A stretch of DNA of 64,000 bases from Petaurus breviceps papuanus (lineage: Eukaryota; Chordata; Mammalia; Diprotodontia; Petauridae), in the NCBI GenBank assembly GCA_028583685.1, contig JAMXIF010000065.1:29803122-29867121 (forward strand), given 5' to 3'. Position numbers and translations under genes: made by a program. The notes under the pieces were generated by a model that saw only the letters and a list, made by a program, of their open reading frames with translations, searched no databases and had not been told where the DNA came from. Of the stretch, positions 1-11,190 are shown piece by piece; position 1 is the stretch's first letter, and the number at the start of each line of letters is the position of its first letter.

Positions 1-161
1 AGGGGCGGCCAGGTAGCACAGTGAGTAAGAGCACCAGCCCCAGTGTCAAGATGACCTGGGGGATCGAATGCCGGCTCAGACACTTAGCATCCACCTAGAA
101 ACACCTGGCCATGTAACCTTGAGCAAGTTACTTAACCCCAATTGCTTAAAAAAAAAAAAAG
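1..161 (+). mobile_element. tRNA-type SINE, 'ggggcggcc' family, left-unit type
   Basis: Non-autonomous SINE that may begin before the window edge. It has a tRNA-like head with an A-box-like stretch (tagcacagtgag) and a B-box-like stretch (gatcgaatg). A MIR-like core follows (gtaaccttgagcaagtta, about 114-131), then a terminal 'attgctta' running into an A tail of about 13. It carries the 'acacctgg' variant that marks the left unit of the dimers at 19313 and 50414. The parent family name is unknown to me. Confidence 0.85.
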
Positions 162-455
162 AAAATAGGCTTGATAATACAACATTCTATTGGGGATGGA
201 TAAGGGGAGTATGAAAGCAGGAAAAAAAGAGACAAGGAAGGGAGAAAAGGGTAGTGCAATAAGGGGTTGAGGAAAAAGGATATAGGACAAGTAAAATTAA
301 ACTGCCCACATCCCACACATTGTTTGATCATTACTATAAGTTTTAATATTTTTTAAAATATTTTTCTACTATGTAGTTAAAAATCCCTTCGTTAAAATTT
401 CCTTTAAGACATCTTCATGGAATGGCAATCATAGGTTTTCAATCAATTAATAATA
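162..455. other. No gene or repeat recognised
   Basis: AT-rich stretch. The reading frame on the minus strand here is low-complexity, phenylalanine-rich sequence from A/T runs and is not taken as a gene. Confidence 0.5.
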
Positions 456-700
456 AAAACAATAATTATCATTTCTATAGTACTTTACTGTTTGCAAAGT
501 GCATTATAAATATTATCTCATTTGACCTTCACAAAGCCTTTCTGAGATAGGTACTATTATTAATATACATTAATATCCATTTTACTAAAGTAGATCAAAG
601 TTAAGTAACTTTCCCACCAATAATAAATGTATAGGGAAAGGTTTGAACCAAGGCCTTCCTAACTCCAAGTCCAGAACTCTATTTACTGTGCAGCCTAAAA
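456..700 (-). mobile_element. MIR/Ther-1-type CORE-SINE, antisense
   Basis: Reads as the reverse complement of a CORE-SINE: 'atctcatttgaccttcacaa', then 'gataggtactatta', 'ccattttactaaag', 'gtaactttcc', and finally 'tttgaaccaaggccttcc'. These are the usual order of landmarks for the antisense MIR body. It is old and diverged; ends are approximate. Confidence 0.7.
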
Positions 701-729
701 AAATACAAAAACATGTTAGTCATGTTTTT

Positions 730-2600
730 AAAAAGATGGAGGACTAGACCTTTTTTGGAGATCCCCATGACCTTTCAAACCTCTCCAAAACAGAAATAAT
801 GCATCAAAAATAAGGCAGTTTTAATTGTCTCCACAGTCTAGGACACCCAGAATGCAAAACAAACAAACAAAATCCTTAAAACCCAGGAATAAATGCTTAC
901 TGACCCTGAGCTCACTCAATGCATTTTCCCCACTTTCCCTGTTATGAGATTGCACTGATGCAAAGATTATACACAGAGATTTACAATAAAACCCACCCCT
1001 GTCCACAGCCACCCTTTTTCTCCTTCCAGTGACATGATAACTCTAACTCCAGCCTGTGGAAGTTTGCTTTGGCTACAGCAGACAGTCAGTTCTTTGGCAG
1101 CCCTTCAGGAGCAGAAACTCACTGGAACTTCCATGGATCTTCAGCACTCTGGCAGATAGCAATCTGTGCTGTAAAAAAAAAAAAAAAATCTCTGCAGAGA
1201 ACAGAACATAGAGAACAGAACAGGATGTGTGTCTGGGCTTGAAATAAAGTTCATTCCCCTTTCCTCCAAGAGCCTCAAAGACCTAGACTACAGAAATCAA
1301 CCCAGCAACACTAGCACTACAAAGCTCTGAACTTCTGGTAACAGGCTGAAGAACTGAGGAAAAGAGGGACCAGAATAGGAGACAGGAAAGGACATAATGG
1401 GGTGGGTTAGTGGGGATTATTTAGCACTTCATTAAGCCTGAGGGCAAGAGCTCAGTATGCCACTGAGGTCACGCTTGTTCACCCAAAAGTCACCTGGGAC
1501 CAAGACCAAGGCTGATGAAATATGAATTGCCAAGTATGGTAAAAGACTGAGATTCTTTGAGATGTAGCCTCCAAGGAAACTACCATGATATGGGAAAGAG
1601 TCAGAAAGTGAACAAAAAGGAAAAATAAAGAAAAAGAAAAAAAAACTGAAGAAGTCAATCCAAAGACCTTGAATGTAAGCAGATAAATCAACAAAGAAAC
1701 ATTGACAACAGAGGAAATATGACTTCAAGGTTTAGTAAATGAGTTCAGTCATCTATCAGCAAATACTGTAAAACAAAGGAAAATCATTCTACACTGGGGG
1801 ATATGAGCAGAATATAGTGCCATAACATGCTATTTCTGGGTAGTTTAAAAAAGAAATAAGGATAAAGAAAACACAATATTTGGACTGCACAGCAAAAACA
1901 ATGAACAGAATAAAAAACAAATAAACCTGCAATGGCAAGTCTCACTATATAAACGAAAAAAGAGAATGATAGCTTGGAAATTCAAATATACAGAAGTGAT
2001 GGATAATCTAGAAGAAGAGAAATTTAAAAAGAAATGCTAAAAGAAAATATGCTCAAAATACAAATGAAATACACTAATCTCAAAGACAGAATGAATAGAG
2101 ACAAAATTAGGACCATCGGTTATATATGGGTCTCTCAGAAAAACACAAGATGAAACATTTGAATGCCATAATGAAAGATGAATAATATGAGAATTGCTCA
2201 GAACTTCTGGACATAGTAAATGAAATAATAATTGAAAGATTGCATAGGTGTTCTCTAAGAGGAAAAAAAAAAAAGGCTTCAAATCCAAGACATAGTTTTT
2301 AAATCAAACAATTCAATTCTTCAATTAAGCAAGAGAAAGACCTTCAAATATTAAGGGAAAGAAATTTGAATAACATAACACTAAAAGAAAATGCAGGAAG
2401 GAATGGAATAATGTGTCCTGAAGATCAATAGATATCAGGGTGCAGCTTTTGGTGACCTACTCTGCAAATCTGAGTTTAAGTATAAATAGAAAAAAGAGAA
2501 ATTTTCAATCATAAAGTGACTTTTGAGACATTATTAGAAAGAAAACCAGAACTAAGGAGACTTTTTTTTTCTCAAATAAGGTCACCTTAAATATATGTGA
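730..2600 (+). mobile_element. Old L1/HAL1-like LINE: 5' region plus ORF1 remnant
   Basis: Begins with 'aagatggaggactag', like the start of marsupial L1-type 5' UTRs, followed by GC-richer leader-like sequence to about 1450. Around 2093-2122 the plus strand reads N-R-D-K-I-R-T-I-G-Y-I, resembling the L1 ORF1p RRM entry (RRDN.RIIG). Around 2535-2560 it reads T-L-L-E-R-K-P-E-L-R-R, resembling the ORF1p C-terminal F-L-L-K-K-P-E-L-N-R. The frame is broken many times and no ORF2 was seen after it, so it is either a truncated L1 or an ORF1-only (HAL1-type) element. Confidence 0.55.
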
Positions 2601-3185
2601 AAGAAATGCATGAGGAATGAAGAAATGCAGCCAACAAGGAGAGCAACAGAAAGAGAGTGATGGCAGAGAAATCCAAAAGATACTTCTTTCCAAATAGCCA
2701 CAAGGAAACAGAGGTGAAGTCAAAAGTCAGATGGAGAAAGCAGTGAAGAGACAGGCCTGAAGCATTATGGACAGAACTTGGCAACATGCTGCCTACAGGT
2801 GAGTAAATGCTGGGTTCTTGTGCTTTGTTTTTGCTTTTGTTTCTTGATGAAATTTAAATTGCAAGGGTACATGAAAGAGGTGGAGGGAGGGAAGCAGGGA
2901 ATAGTGAAGCGTGTGTGATGTGCTCTGGTCAAATCAAAGACTAACAATGAAAAGAAGATGACAGCAGGTCTCATTATAAAAACCAAAGCCTGAGGGGGAA
3001 TTGGTGAGGAGGTAGGGAGAAAGGGTGAAAAAAGGGGAAAGGAAAGAGGTCTTACTTGTGATGAGAGGGAGTTCCACTAATGAATGCTCCTATGGATTTA
3101 GATACTACATGTGAAGGGGAATGTGAAACTTTTCCCTTTCAGTCAAGTAGGTTTCCCCTTTCTCTCCTCCTCTTCAACTAATAAT
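2601..3185. other. Purine-rich sequence, nothing certain
   Basis: A/G-rich on the plus strand, directly after the L1-like ORF1 remnant. It could be that element's 3' end, but I see no tail or target duplication. Minus-strand reading frames here are shadows of the purine bias. Confidence 0.4.
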
Positions 3186-3876
3186 GTTTATTAAAGATGG
3201 AGTATCTTTATTTGTAGAACAGTCAGGAGACCAATGTCATTGAATTAAAGAGAACCTGTTAGAGAGTAAGGTATAAGAAGATTGGACAGGTAAGAGGGGG
3301 GACAGGTTTTGAATGCCAAGAAGATTTTTTTATTTGACCCTAAAGGTAATAGAAAGCCATTGGAATTTACTGAGTAGGGCAGTGACATGATCAAACCTGA
3401 ATTTCAAGAAAAGCACTTTAGTGACTGAGTGGAGGGTGGACCAGACCGGAGAATTGCTTGATTTCAGGCAGGCAGACATACCAAAGGACTATTGAAAAAG
3501 TAAAGGTGTGAGGTGATCAGGGCCTGAATCAGAGTGATTACAGTGTAAAAGGAGAGAAGGGGGAATAATCAAGAGATGGTACAAAGGAGAAATTGACAGG
3601 CTTTCACAACAGCTTGTGTATGGGGAGGCAAGAGATAGTATAGAATCCAGGATGATTCCTGGGTTGTGAGCCTGAGGACTGAGAGGATGGTGGTGCCCTC
3701 TATAGTAATATGAAAGATAGGAGGGAAGGTAGGCTATAGGGGAAAACACAATGAGTTCTATTCTGGACATATTGAGTTTAAGAGAGGTCCAAAAAGGCAG
3801 TTGGAGATGCAAGATTGGAGGTCAGCAACAGAACTGGGGCAGGATAGTTAGATTTGTTAATAATTAGCATAGCATG

Positions 3877-4006
3877 GGGGCGGCCAGGCAGCACAGGGAG
3901 TGAGCACGGGCTCCTGGGCTCAGACACTTAGCACCCACCCAGAAACACCTGGCCGTGTAACCTTGAGCAAGTTAACCCCAATTGCTTAAAAGAAAAAAAA
4001 AATTAA
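3877..4006 (+). mobile_element. 'ggggcggcc' SINE with internal deletion
   Basis: Left-unit type ('gcagcacagg', 'acacctggccgtg'), about 40 bp shorter than its relatives because the stretch holding the B-box is missing. Flanking 18-bp direct repeats (3859-3876 and 4007-4024, one mismatch) show retrotransposition into the L2. Lacking the B-box, it would be a weak Pol III template. Confidence 0.9.
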
Positions 4007-4139
4007 AATAATTAGCATAGAATGGTAACTAAATCTAAGAGAACTGATGAGATTATCACAAGAAGTAGTACAGAAAGAAAAGGGAAGAGGAGCCAGGATA
4101 GAACCCTGAGGGACACCTATGGTTAGAATGTATGATCTG

Positions 4140-4397
4140 CAGATGTTTATTGTTGTTGTAATTTGGTTGTTTCAGAATCTTTGTGACCCCATCTGGGATT
4201 TTCTTGGTAAAGATACTGGAGTGACTTGCGTTTTCTTTATCCAGCTTGTTTTACAGATGAGGAAACTGAGGCATATGGGGTTAAGTGACTTGCCTAAGGT
4301 CACACATTTAGTGTCTGAAAGCAGATTCAAACACAGAAAGATAAGTGTCACTGACTTCAGGCCCACCACTATATCCAGTCTACCACTTAGCTGCCCC
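4140..4397 (-). mobile_element. Full-length Mar1-type CORE-SINE
   Basis: The antisense order is complete: 'gttgttgtaatttggttg' (BovB-like tail), 'gtgaccccatctggg', 'aagatactggagtga', 'gatgaggaaactgaggca', 'agtgacttgcctaaggtcac', ending 'agctgccc'. A 9-bp target duplication (tatgatctg, 4131-4139 and 4398-4406) places it inside the antisense L2. Confidence 0.88.
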
Positions 4398-4791
4398 TAT
4401 GATCTGGAGGAGAATATGGCAAAGAGGACAGAGAAGAGGCAATCAGATAAATAGGAGAACCAGGAGAGAATAGACTCCTGAAAAATCAGAGTGAAGAGAA
4501 TATAAAAGAGAGAGTTATCAACAGGGTCAAGGGCTGCAGAGATTGATCTGGCAGCTGAGATGATTAACAATCTTGGAGAGAGAAGTTTCAGTGAAACAAG
4601 ACGTTTGGGAACCAGATTGTGAGGGGTTAAGAAGAGAGAGAGAGGAGAGAAAGCAGAGAAACTTACTATTGACAGCATTTTGAGGATTTTAACTATAAAG
4701 GGCAGAAGAAATATAGGATGATATTTAGCAGGGACAGAAGGGTCAAGTAAGATTGTTGTTTTCTTTTGTGTTGTTTTGTTTTTGTTCTTTC

Positions 4792-4957
4792 TTTTTATTT
4801 ATTTATTTTTAAAGCAATCGGGGTTAAGTAACTTGCTCAAGGTTACACGGCCAGTTATTTCTGGGTGTGGTGCTGGGTATCTGCACCTGGATTTGATCCC
4901 CAGGTCATCCCAACACTGGAGCCAGTGCTCTTACTCGCTGAGCCACCTGGCCGCCCC
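4792..4957 (-). mobile_element. 'ggggcggcc' SINE, right-unit type
   Basis: Reverse complement of the right-unit SINE type (aaataactggccgtgtaacc; ggctcagcgagtaagagc). A T-rich antisense tail lies at 4792-4814. A perfect 15-bp target duplication (4777-4791 and 4958-4972) brackets it within a T-rich part of the L2. Confidence 0.92.
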
Positions 4958-5199
4958 TGTTTTTGTTCTTTCAAGATAGGAGAAACATGAGCATGTTTGT
5001 AGACTGTGTAAAGAGACAGATTAGAAATAAGAGAAAGAGTAAAAATTCCTTTCTTTTTCCCCCATGCTACTCAAGGAATGTAAGTGATAACAGTACCTTC
5101 TGAATTTCTTTCCCTTAAGGCAAAGCTCCAGCCAAGCCCACTTTAGTTATGGCTCTGACTCAGGGCTCCTGATTCCCATTTCAATGTTCTGTTTATAAC

Positions 5200-6020
5200 A
5201 TCTTAATTTCATGTAAAGTTTCTTAAGGTATGGAAGCAAAACTACATAATGTCTCTGTATTTCTTTGGGTGCTACTGATTTTTGCCTTCAGACAAAATCA
5301 TATTCATAACTTTATCTCCAAGTGCAAATGAATGGTAATGATACAATATTATTCTTTTTAAAGTCATAAAAATATCACAAACATTCCAACGCAACTGGAG
5401 AGCAGGAAAAAAAGTGCTTATTTTTAATCACACGCCACTACCATAGTCGGGGTGAGTATTCTCCTGAGTCTACATTACAATAAATATAAAACATTGAGCA
5501 CCAGGAAAAAAAAATAATGAACTATCTCATCTTATAATGTAAACATAGTGCTTATAAAGTTTTATGAAAGGATGGCAGTCTTCCCTCTTTAAATCTATAA
5601 CCAGATGCTAGATTATCAAGCTTTGTTTTTGCCACAATGGCAAAGAAGAGGAAGGGATTAATTGCAATTCTGATGAATGGAAAGCCTGACAAAATAATAG
5701 TTTTTAGCACATCATTGTTTTCACTAGTTAATTTCTCTCCAGCAAAGTTTTATTTCAATGGTACATCATCATAATTGCCAATTCCGCAAACATCAAACTG
5801 CAGGTGTGCTTGCAAACTCACTCTGCAACAAATATAATGCGTGAAGAAATTCAGAAAGAAAAAAAAAAGATTCAGAAATTTCAAATTTTCTGTGAGCAGA
5901 TGGTGACACCTAGTCTGACTCTGTCAAAGAAAGGTATAAAATGTTTGGCCCCTTTGACCTTGAGACACATCCTACAGAAGGGAAGCCCTGGCTTTTCATT
6001 CATTGTTCCTAATTAACTCA
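5200..6020. other. Repeat-poor island, candidate conserved non-coding sequence
   Basis: I recognise no interspersed repeat over about 800 bases that lie between decayed repeats. It contains several homeodomain-type TAAT/ATTA cores ('gggattaattgcaatt', 'actagttaatttc', 'cataattgcc'). The 70-codon frame at 5804-6016 has no recognisable family. Conservation cannot be judged from one sequence. Confidence 0.35.
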
Positions 6021-6310
6021 CTTTTGTATAGTGGATTAACTATTTCATCTTCAGGCTAAGCTTGGCATCTACATTTGAGGAAACTGGAGAATGTTCACAT
6101 AACAGGTAATCAGGGCGACACTTTTTTGTTTGTTTTTTTTTTAATTGTCATTTTTTAGGGAATTCAGATGGCATTCAGAATTTTATCAAACTGCCCGGGA
6201 CAACACAACAACTCTGTAACAGAGTCAGGATCATATTCTAAGTATTTCTTAGATGAAGTCTATTCTTCAACTATATTTGGATGATGTATGGATGAACATC
6301 TCACTTTCAC
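6021..6310. other. No gene or repeat recognised
   Basis: Ordinary AT-rich sequence with a T-run near 6124. Confidence 0.4.
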
Positions 6311-6860
6311 TCACTGCTTATATCCATTCAGCTGCCAAATCTCATCATTTCCACCTTCATAGCATTTCTCCTGGATATTCCCTTTTCTCTAATACAACCA
6401 CCACCCAGTTCAGGTCCTTATCACCTGGGCCTATTGAAATATGCTGCTAACTGGTCTCTTCACTCCAATCCATCCTCCACACAGCTGCCAAAGGCAATTT
6501 TACTTAAGCGCAGGTCTGATCATATATCCCCTGATTCCACCTGCCCCCCCCCACTAAAGTTCAATGGTTCTCTATTATCTAAAGATTCGAATATAAACTC
6601 CACTGTTTAGCATGTAAATCTCCTCACTACCTGACTCCATCCACCGTTTTCTGCCTTGTTATAGGTTGCTATTCTTTGTCCAGACTCATTTTCATGCTGC
6701 TCCTCAGACATGACACCAAATTTCCCAGCATTTCTCAGAATCTCAGCCATTCCTGTGGCTTTGTACTAGTTTTTCTTTATACCTAGAATGCATATTCTCC
6801 CCTTCTCTGCATCTTCATGAAGACTCAGATCCAAAGCCATCTTCCATAGTAGAGGCTCTT
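6310..6860 (+). mobile_element. L2 LINE fragment, sense, 3' ORF2 and 3' UTR side
   Basis: Sense L2 landmarks in order: 'aatctcatcatttccacctt', 'cttatcacctgggcctattg', 'ctccaatccatcctccac', 'agctgccaaaggcaatttta', 'gcgcaggtctgatcat', 'gttcaatggttctctatt' and 'gaagactcagatccaaagcc'. This is the C-terminal coding part and the region after it. It is heavily mutated with no open frame. Confidence 0.85.
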
Positions 6861-6869
6861 AATCTGATT

Positions 6870-7440
6870 CCTGTGAACTTTCAAAAATGTATTTTAGACA
6901 ACTACATTTGAATATGGTTAGTTTCCCTTACAGTCCTATGTATTTTATTTTATCGCAACATAAGGATCACCAATAAGCAACGAGAGGCACCATGATGGGG
7001 AAAAAGTTGAAGTTAGGAAGACTTAGGTGTTAGGAATCTGAATCTGATATATAATGCCTGTGCTGCTCTGGACAGTCAATTAACCATGCAGCACTCCTTC
7101 ACACCTATCAAAGACCATAAATGCCAGATGAGCTGTTGATCCTGGCTTGAGGAGGCAGGGGCAGGAGGGAGTTCTACATAGCAATTCATAAGTCAAAACC
7201 AGAATCAAGATGATAATTCCATTTCTGTATAATTATTCAAACTAAAATCTATTCTCACTGCTTCCACCGCAAATGATTTTATTGGTGGCCAGAGACTGGA
7301 GGCCAAGTGCCTTCAAAAGTGTCTCTGGATAGCCTCTCAATAGGTTTCAACACTGAATATTCATTCACTTGGGTTATAAGTTTTTTTTTTTCCCATTGTT
7401 ATTTTCTACAGGGAACATGTTAGAATTCAGGTGTAGGGGG
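6870..7440. other. No feature recognised
   Basis: Mixed-composition sequence. A short CORE-SINE-like phrase ('aagttgaagttaggaagact', near 7003) suggests an unrecognisable old SINE. Confidence 0.35.
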
Positions 7441-7444
7441 GAAC

Positions 7445-7605
7445 ATTGGCAGTATACCATTTGAAAAATCACTTAATGCCTCAATCTCCATTTCATCACT
7501 TTAAAATGGGTATTAATACTTTTAAGAGCTCCCTCAAAGGGTTAGTGTGAAGGAAGTCTTCTGTAAACCTTAATGTACTATATAAATGTGAGTTATTTTT
7601 TTAAT
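7445..7605 (+). mobile_element. MIR-type SINE 3' half
   Basis: Core and tail only: 'aaaatcacttaatgcctcaa', 'aaaatgggtattaatac', 'agggttagtgtgaagg' and 'actatataaatgtgagttat'. These match the 3' half of a MIR-like element; the tRNA-like head is missing. Confidence 0.65.
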
Positions 7606-7764
7606 AAAAAAAATCTTTGCATGAGAGTGATAAACACATGTCTAGAAAGGAGGTCCCAATCAGCTGCAAATGGTTTCCTCATTTTCTTCTTCTCAGTCTT
7701 TTTTTTAAATTTTTCCCCCCTTTTCTTCAAGATTTAGAAACTCTCATCACTGCCCCTATAACAT

Positions 7765-7955
7765 TTTTCTATCATGATTCAGGAGAAAAATTACTGAATT
7801 TTAAGTCAGCAGACCAGAGTCTGAATCCCAGCTCCTCATGAGTTGTATGACCTTGGGTAAGTCTTTGGATTTCTCTGTGATACATATCCCTCTATAAAAT
7901 GAGCATGTTGTATCAATCACTAAGGTCCCTGTCATCTCAAATTATATGAGATGAA
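7765..7955 (+). mobile_element. MIR/Mar1-related CORE-SINE
   Basis: Sense order: 'cagagtctgaatcccagctc' (B-box region), 'tgaccttgggtaagtc' (core), 'ataaaatgagcatgttgtat', 'tcactaaggtccctgtcat' (3' part typical of marsupial CORE-SINEs). Confidence 0.7.
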
Positions 7956-8141
7956 ATAATTCTCTGTGACTTCTCATTTCATTTTATTGGTCAGGAAAGA
8001 ATAGTTCAATTTTTATAAAATTTACTATTGTTATTATTTTTTCATTAAAACAAGAGTTCCATTATCCATACTTTACCATTATAATGCAAATTATTCTATT
8101 TAGAACTAAGAAAGCTTCATATTCTTTAAAATATTCTCTGT

Positions 8142-8297
8142 AGGGCAGCCAGGTGGCTCAGCGAGTAAGAGCAGCGGCTCCAGTGTTGGGATGACTGGGA
8201 GATCGAATCCTGGGCTCAGACACTCAGCACCACACCCAGAAATAACTGGCTGTGTAACCTTGAGCAAGTTACTTAACCCTGATTGCTTTAAAAAAAA
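8142..8297 (+). mobile_element. 'ggggcggcc' SINE, right-unit type
   Basis: Monomer with 'ggtggctcagcgagtaag' (A-box), 'agatcgaatcc' (B-box) and 'cacccagaaataactgg', then a short A-rich tail. Flanking 15-bp repeats (8127-8141, 8298-8312; one mismatch) mark a fairly recent insertion. Confidence 0.92.
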
Positions 8298-8544
8298 TAA
8301 AATATTCTCTATGTCATTGTGGCTTACATACCAAAAATCCAAATTAAGAAGACTTCCAACGTTAAAATAGAAATCGAAAGTTAGTAGAAATAGATGAAAA
8401 GCCAATCAGTTTTCTGTGATTTTGCTACCCAAGCAGATTGACTATGTTGATTGTTTTGTACATAATAGAAGCTTAATCAATGCTTGCTAGTTAGCTGGTT
8501 GAATTATTACCAGATAATTTTTAAGTTTAAAAAATAAATTTAAG

Positions 8545-9235
8545 TCAGAAAACATTTATTAGCCCCTACTCTGTTGCAGGATTTGGGGATTCAATTAGAA
8601 AAAAATGAAATGAATTCTATTCTTAAGAAGTTTACAACTGATTGAGGAAGATAACATAAACATAGAAGTATGCACTGAATAAATATTTAATACAAAATAA
8701 TAGATGAAATTTAAATAAAAGTAGTTGTAAATACAAGGAGGGCATTAGCAATTGGGGAGATCCCTAAATAGATGTTGGTGTTTGAGTTTCATCTTAAAGG
8801 CATAAGGTGAAGGTGAGGGGGGAAGTACACTCCAGGCATAGGATAAGGGCTATTCAAAAGGCATGGAGATTTGAAAAATGGAGTGCTGTAAGGAACAGAA
8901 AGGAGACAAGTCTGGCTGGACTGTAGAGTACAGGAAGGGGAGTCATATATAAGTAATGTATGATGAGGTTGGAAAGATAGGTTAGGGCCAGCTTGTGAAG
9001 GGCTTTTAAAGCCAAACAGAACCATTTATATTTTATCCTAGATGCAATTGGGAGCCACTCGAGTTTTATTGCATAGGGAAGTGACATGATCAGACCTGTA
9101 CTTTGGGAAAATGACTTTAGTAGCTATGTGACAGATGGATAAAAGTGGAGAGATTTGAGCCAAGGAGACAAATTAGGAAGCCAATACGATAGACTAGGTG
9201 AGAAGTGGTAAGGCTCTGAAACTGAGCGAGAGCCA
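8545..9235 (-). mobile_element. L2 LINE fragment, antisense, 3' end
   Basis: Starts at the antisense L2 terminus ('aaacatttattagcccctac'). It then runs through 'gaaggacttttaaagcc'-like phrases: 'tgaagggcttttaaagcc', 'attgggagccactcgag', 'agtgacatgatcagacctg' and 'gaagccaatacgatagac'. The same phrases occur in the L2 copies at 3190 and 38335. No open coding frame. Confidence 0.82.
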
Positions 9236-9339
9236 GAAGCAGGAAGAATTCTTCTCTCATTTGTCTTTCCTTATAGGACATGAGGGACAGTCGTGACTAT
9301 TTCTGAGATACCCAGATACAAATCTAGGGCTCTGAAAAA

Positions 9340-9645
9340 TACTGTACTGTCAGAAAGTCTCAGCATTGAAAGGGATCTTAGGGGCCACTGAGTTCAATAA
9401 ATACCTGAAACTAGAATGTCTTCTGGCATTTCCTGGAAGTGTTAAAGCACCCTCTGACTGAGGCCCTCGAATGAGTGGATGGCCACAACCTTCCAGGGCA
9501 GCTCCTTTGGGATAGCCCTAATTATTAGGGAACCATTTTCTTACAGCAAGCCAAAATCTGCCATCTTTCATCAGTTACTCCCATAAATTTCCTCTGGGGT
9601 CAAATAGAATAAATCCAATACTTTCATGTGATGAACATGATATTG
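9340..9645 (-). mobile_element. L3/CR1 LINE fragment, antisense
   Basis: Matches the antisense CR1/L3 3' region: 'ttgaaagggatcttaggggc', 'agggcagctcctttgggata', 'taattattagggaacc', 'cttacagcaagccaaaatct', 'cctctggggtcaaatagaa'. Strongly decayed. Confidence 0.72.
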
Positions 9646-9765
9646 TCTAGATGGACAAGTCACTTAAACTCTCGGCCTCAGTTTCTTCACCTGCTTCACA
9701 GGGTTGTTGTGATCAAGTTACTTAACATATGTAAAGTTCTTTGCAAATTTTAAAGCTATGATTGT
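9646..9765 (+). mobile_element. MIR-type SINE 3' half
   Basis: Sense phrases 'acaagtcacttaaactctc', 'gcctcagtttcttcacctg', 'cacagggttgttgtgat' and 'catatgtaaagttctttgc'. It directly follows the L3/CR1 piece. Confidence 0.75.
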
Positions 9766-9885
9766 CTGTATATACATATGTGTGCATGTGTGTATGCACA
9801 CGTGCATGTATGTAACCATCTTTGTGGGTATGTGTTACATGAATATATGTAGGCATAGGTATGTCTGTATGTTTCTATATGGGTG
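9765..9885. repeat. TGTA/TGTG microsatellite-like tract
   Basis: Alternating purine-pyrimidine runs (tatgtgtgcatgtgtgtatg and similar), imperfect. It could adopt Z-DNA. Confidence 0.8.
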
Positions 9886-10137
9886 TATCCCCTCTTAGAT
9901 CACTGTCTTTCACAGGGGAGGGGTAAGCATGGCTCACTGAAGCCGTGGGCTATGTGGTACAGAGGCACCCAAGACAGACATGTCATAGCAGAGAGTCCTG
10001 ACAAAAGGTGATCCACTGGGGAAAGAAATGAATCAGAAGATGAACCACTCAGGTCAGAGGTGCCCAACACATTAGTGTAGGAGAGATGTGTCTTGAGTGC
10101 AAGGATACACGGTACGAGAGTCAGCCATGATGGAATG

Positions 10138-10370
10138 ACAATAGGTCTATGTGTATACACGTATGTCTATATGCTGTGTGTATACACATGTGTACATGCT
10201 GTGTGTATATATGTATTTGCATATGTATATGTATATATGAATGTGTAGTGCAGGTATGTTTGCTTCTATATGTGTGCATTTTATATGTATGTATTGTATG
10301 CATTTCTGTATGTGAATGCATGTATATTTGTGTGTATGTGTAGGTGAAGGCATAGGGGTAGTTGTGTCTA
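10138..10370. repeat. Imperfect (TATGTG)n satellite-like tract
   Basis: About 230 bp of degenerate 'tatgtgtatacacatg'-type units with internal partial tandem copies ('tgctgtgtgtata' twice). Reading frames on both strands across it are low-complexity (C/I/Y or T/H rich) and are not genes. Confidence 0.85.
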
Positions 10371-10604
10371 TAAGTTTCTCCCTTATGTTTATGTAGATGT
10401 AGATATCATGATGGTGCTTCACATACCAAAGACACCTGCCTAGCATATCCCCCAAGTGTTCTTTACTCCAGCCTGTATTTACCCAGTTATTTCAACTGCC
10501 TTGCCTTTGATATGTTTCCTGTTCCCTCTCCATTTGGGCCCCCAAGCTCTGTATATGCTACTCCCAGTCAATATACGTGTGAAAAACTGGCTTCCTGGAA
10601 TTCA

Positions 10605-10815
10605 ATAGTACTTCAGATAGATGCTACAGTGGACAGAGGCCTGGATTCAGAGACCAGGAGACATGGGATTGTATTCTACTTTGGGCACGTACAAGCTGTG
10701 TGACCCCGAAAAAGTAAGTCTATCTCTTTGGTCTTGGTTTCCTTATTTGTGAAATGAGTAGTTGGACTCAGTGGTCTCCAATGTCCCTTCTATATCTAAA
10801 TCCAAGAGTCTATGA
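10605..10815 (+). mobile_element. MIR/Mar1-related CORE-SINE
   Basis: Near full length: 'gctacagtggacagaggcct' (head), 'gctgtgtgaccccgaaaaag' (core), 'tcttggtttccttatttgt', 'gtagttggactcagtggtct', 'ctaaatccaagagtctatga'. The 3' part is the marsupial variant also seen at 7765 and 48920. Confidence 0.8.
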
Positions 10816-10819
10816 TGTA

Positions 10820-11190
10820 TGAGACGTGATCTGACAAAGAATACACTAGAATTATGACTTCATTCTTTCCAACAACAATGTTGTTCCTAATGCATTATGG
10901 AAAGGAAATTTCTTTGTTTTGTTGGGGACAGGAGGAGGGTTGCCATGTCCCATTTTTTAATCATATTGGTTTTTTTGGCAGTAAAAAAATATTGCCCCTC
11001 CGAACCCACTCCCAAAAGCCAATAATTTTCAAGTGAAAAATTGTCTGGGTAAAGCATACCTATATTTCACTTGATTTTAAACAATAACAATTAAATAAAG
11101 GACTTTACATTTAAATTCAGTCTTTTAAGATTTGTCCTATTCTTCTAACCTGTCAACATCTTTTGGGATACAGTTTGTTATCTCAATGTT
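10820..11190. other. No feature recognised
   Basis: Ordinary sequence with several T and A runs; no repeat landmark or coding signal seen. Confidence 0.4.

Larger units (their letters stand above)
3190..5045 (-). mobile_element. L2 LINE (CR1 clade), antisense, carrying three SINE insertions
   Basis: Remnant of an L2 reverse-transcriptase gene on the minus strand. Around 3640-3680 the minus strand reads H-N-P-G-I-I-L-D-S-I-L-S-L, matching the L2 RT C-terminal 'HNLGVILDSSLS' motif. Around 4500-4560 it reads S-I-S-A-A-L-D-P-V-D-N-S-L, a decayed 'DLSAAFDTVDH' RT motif, followed by S-W-F-S-Y-L-S. Pieces run through SINEs at 3877, 4140 and 4792 and resume after each, so they were one element before those insertions. 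Stops and frameshifts are frequent. Confidence 0.85.

Noticed and set aside
3489-3812. 107-codon minus-strand frame with HNPGIILD-like motif
   Set aside because: It is a piece of the L2 RT remnant, not a host gene.
10121-10455. Threonine/histidine-rich minus-strand frames
   Set aside because: Translation of a degenerate TATGTG simple-sequence tract.
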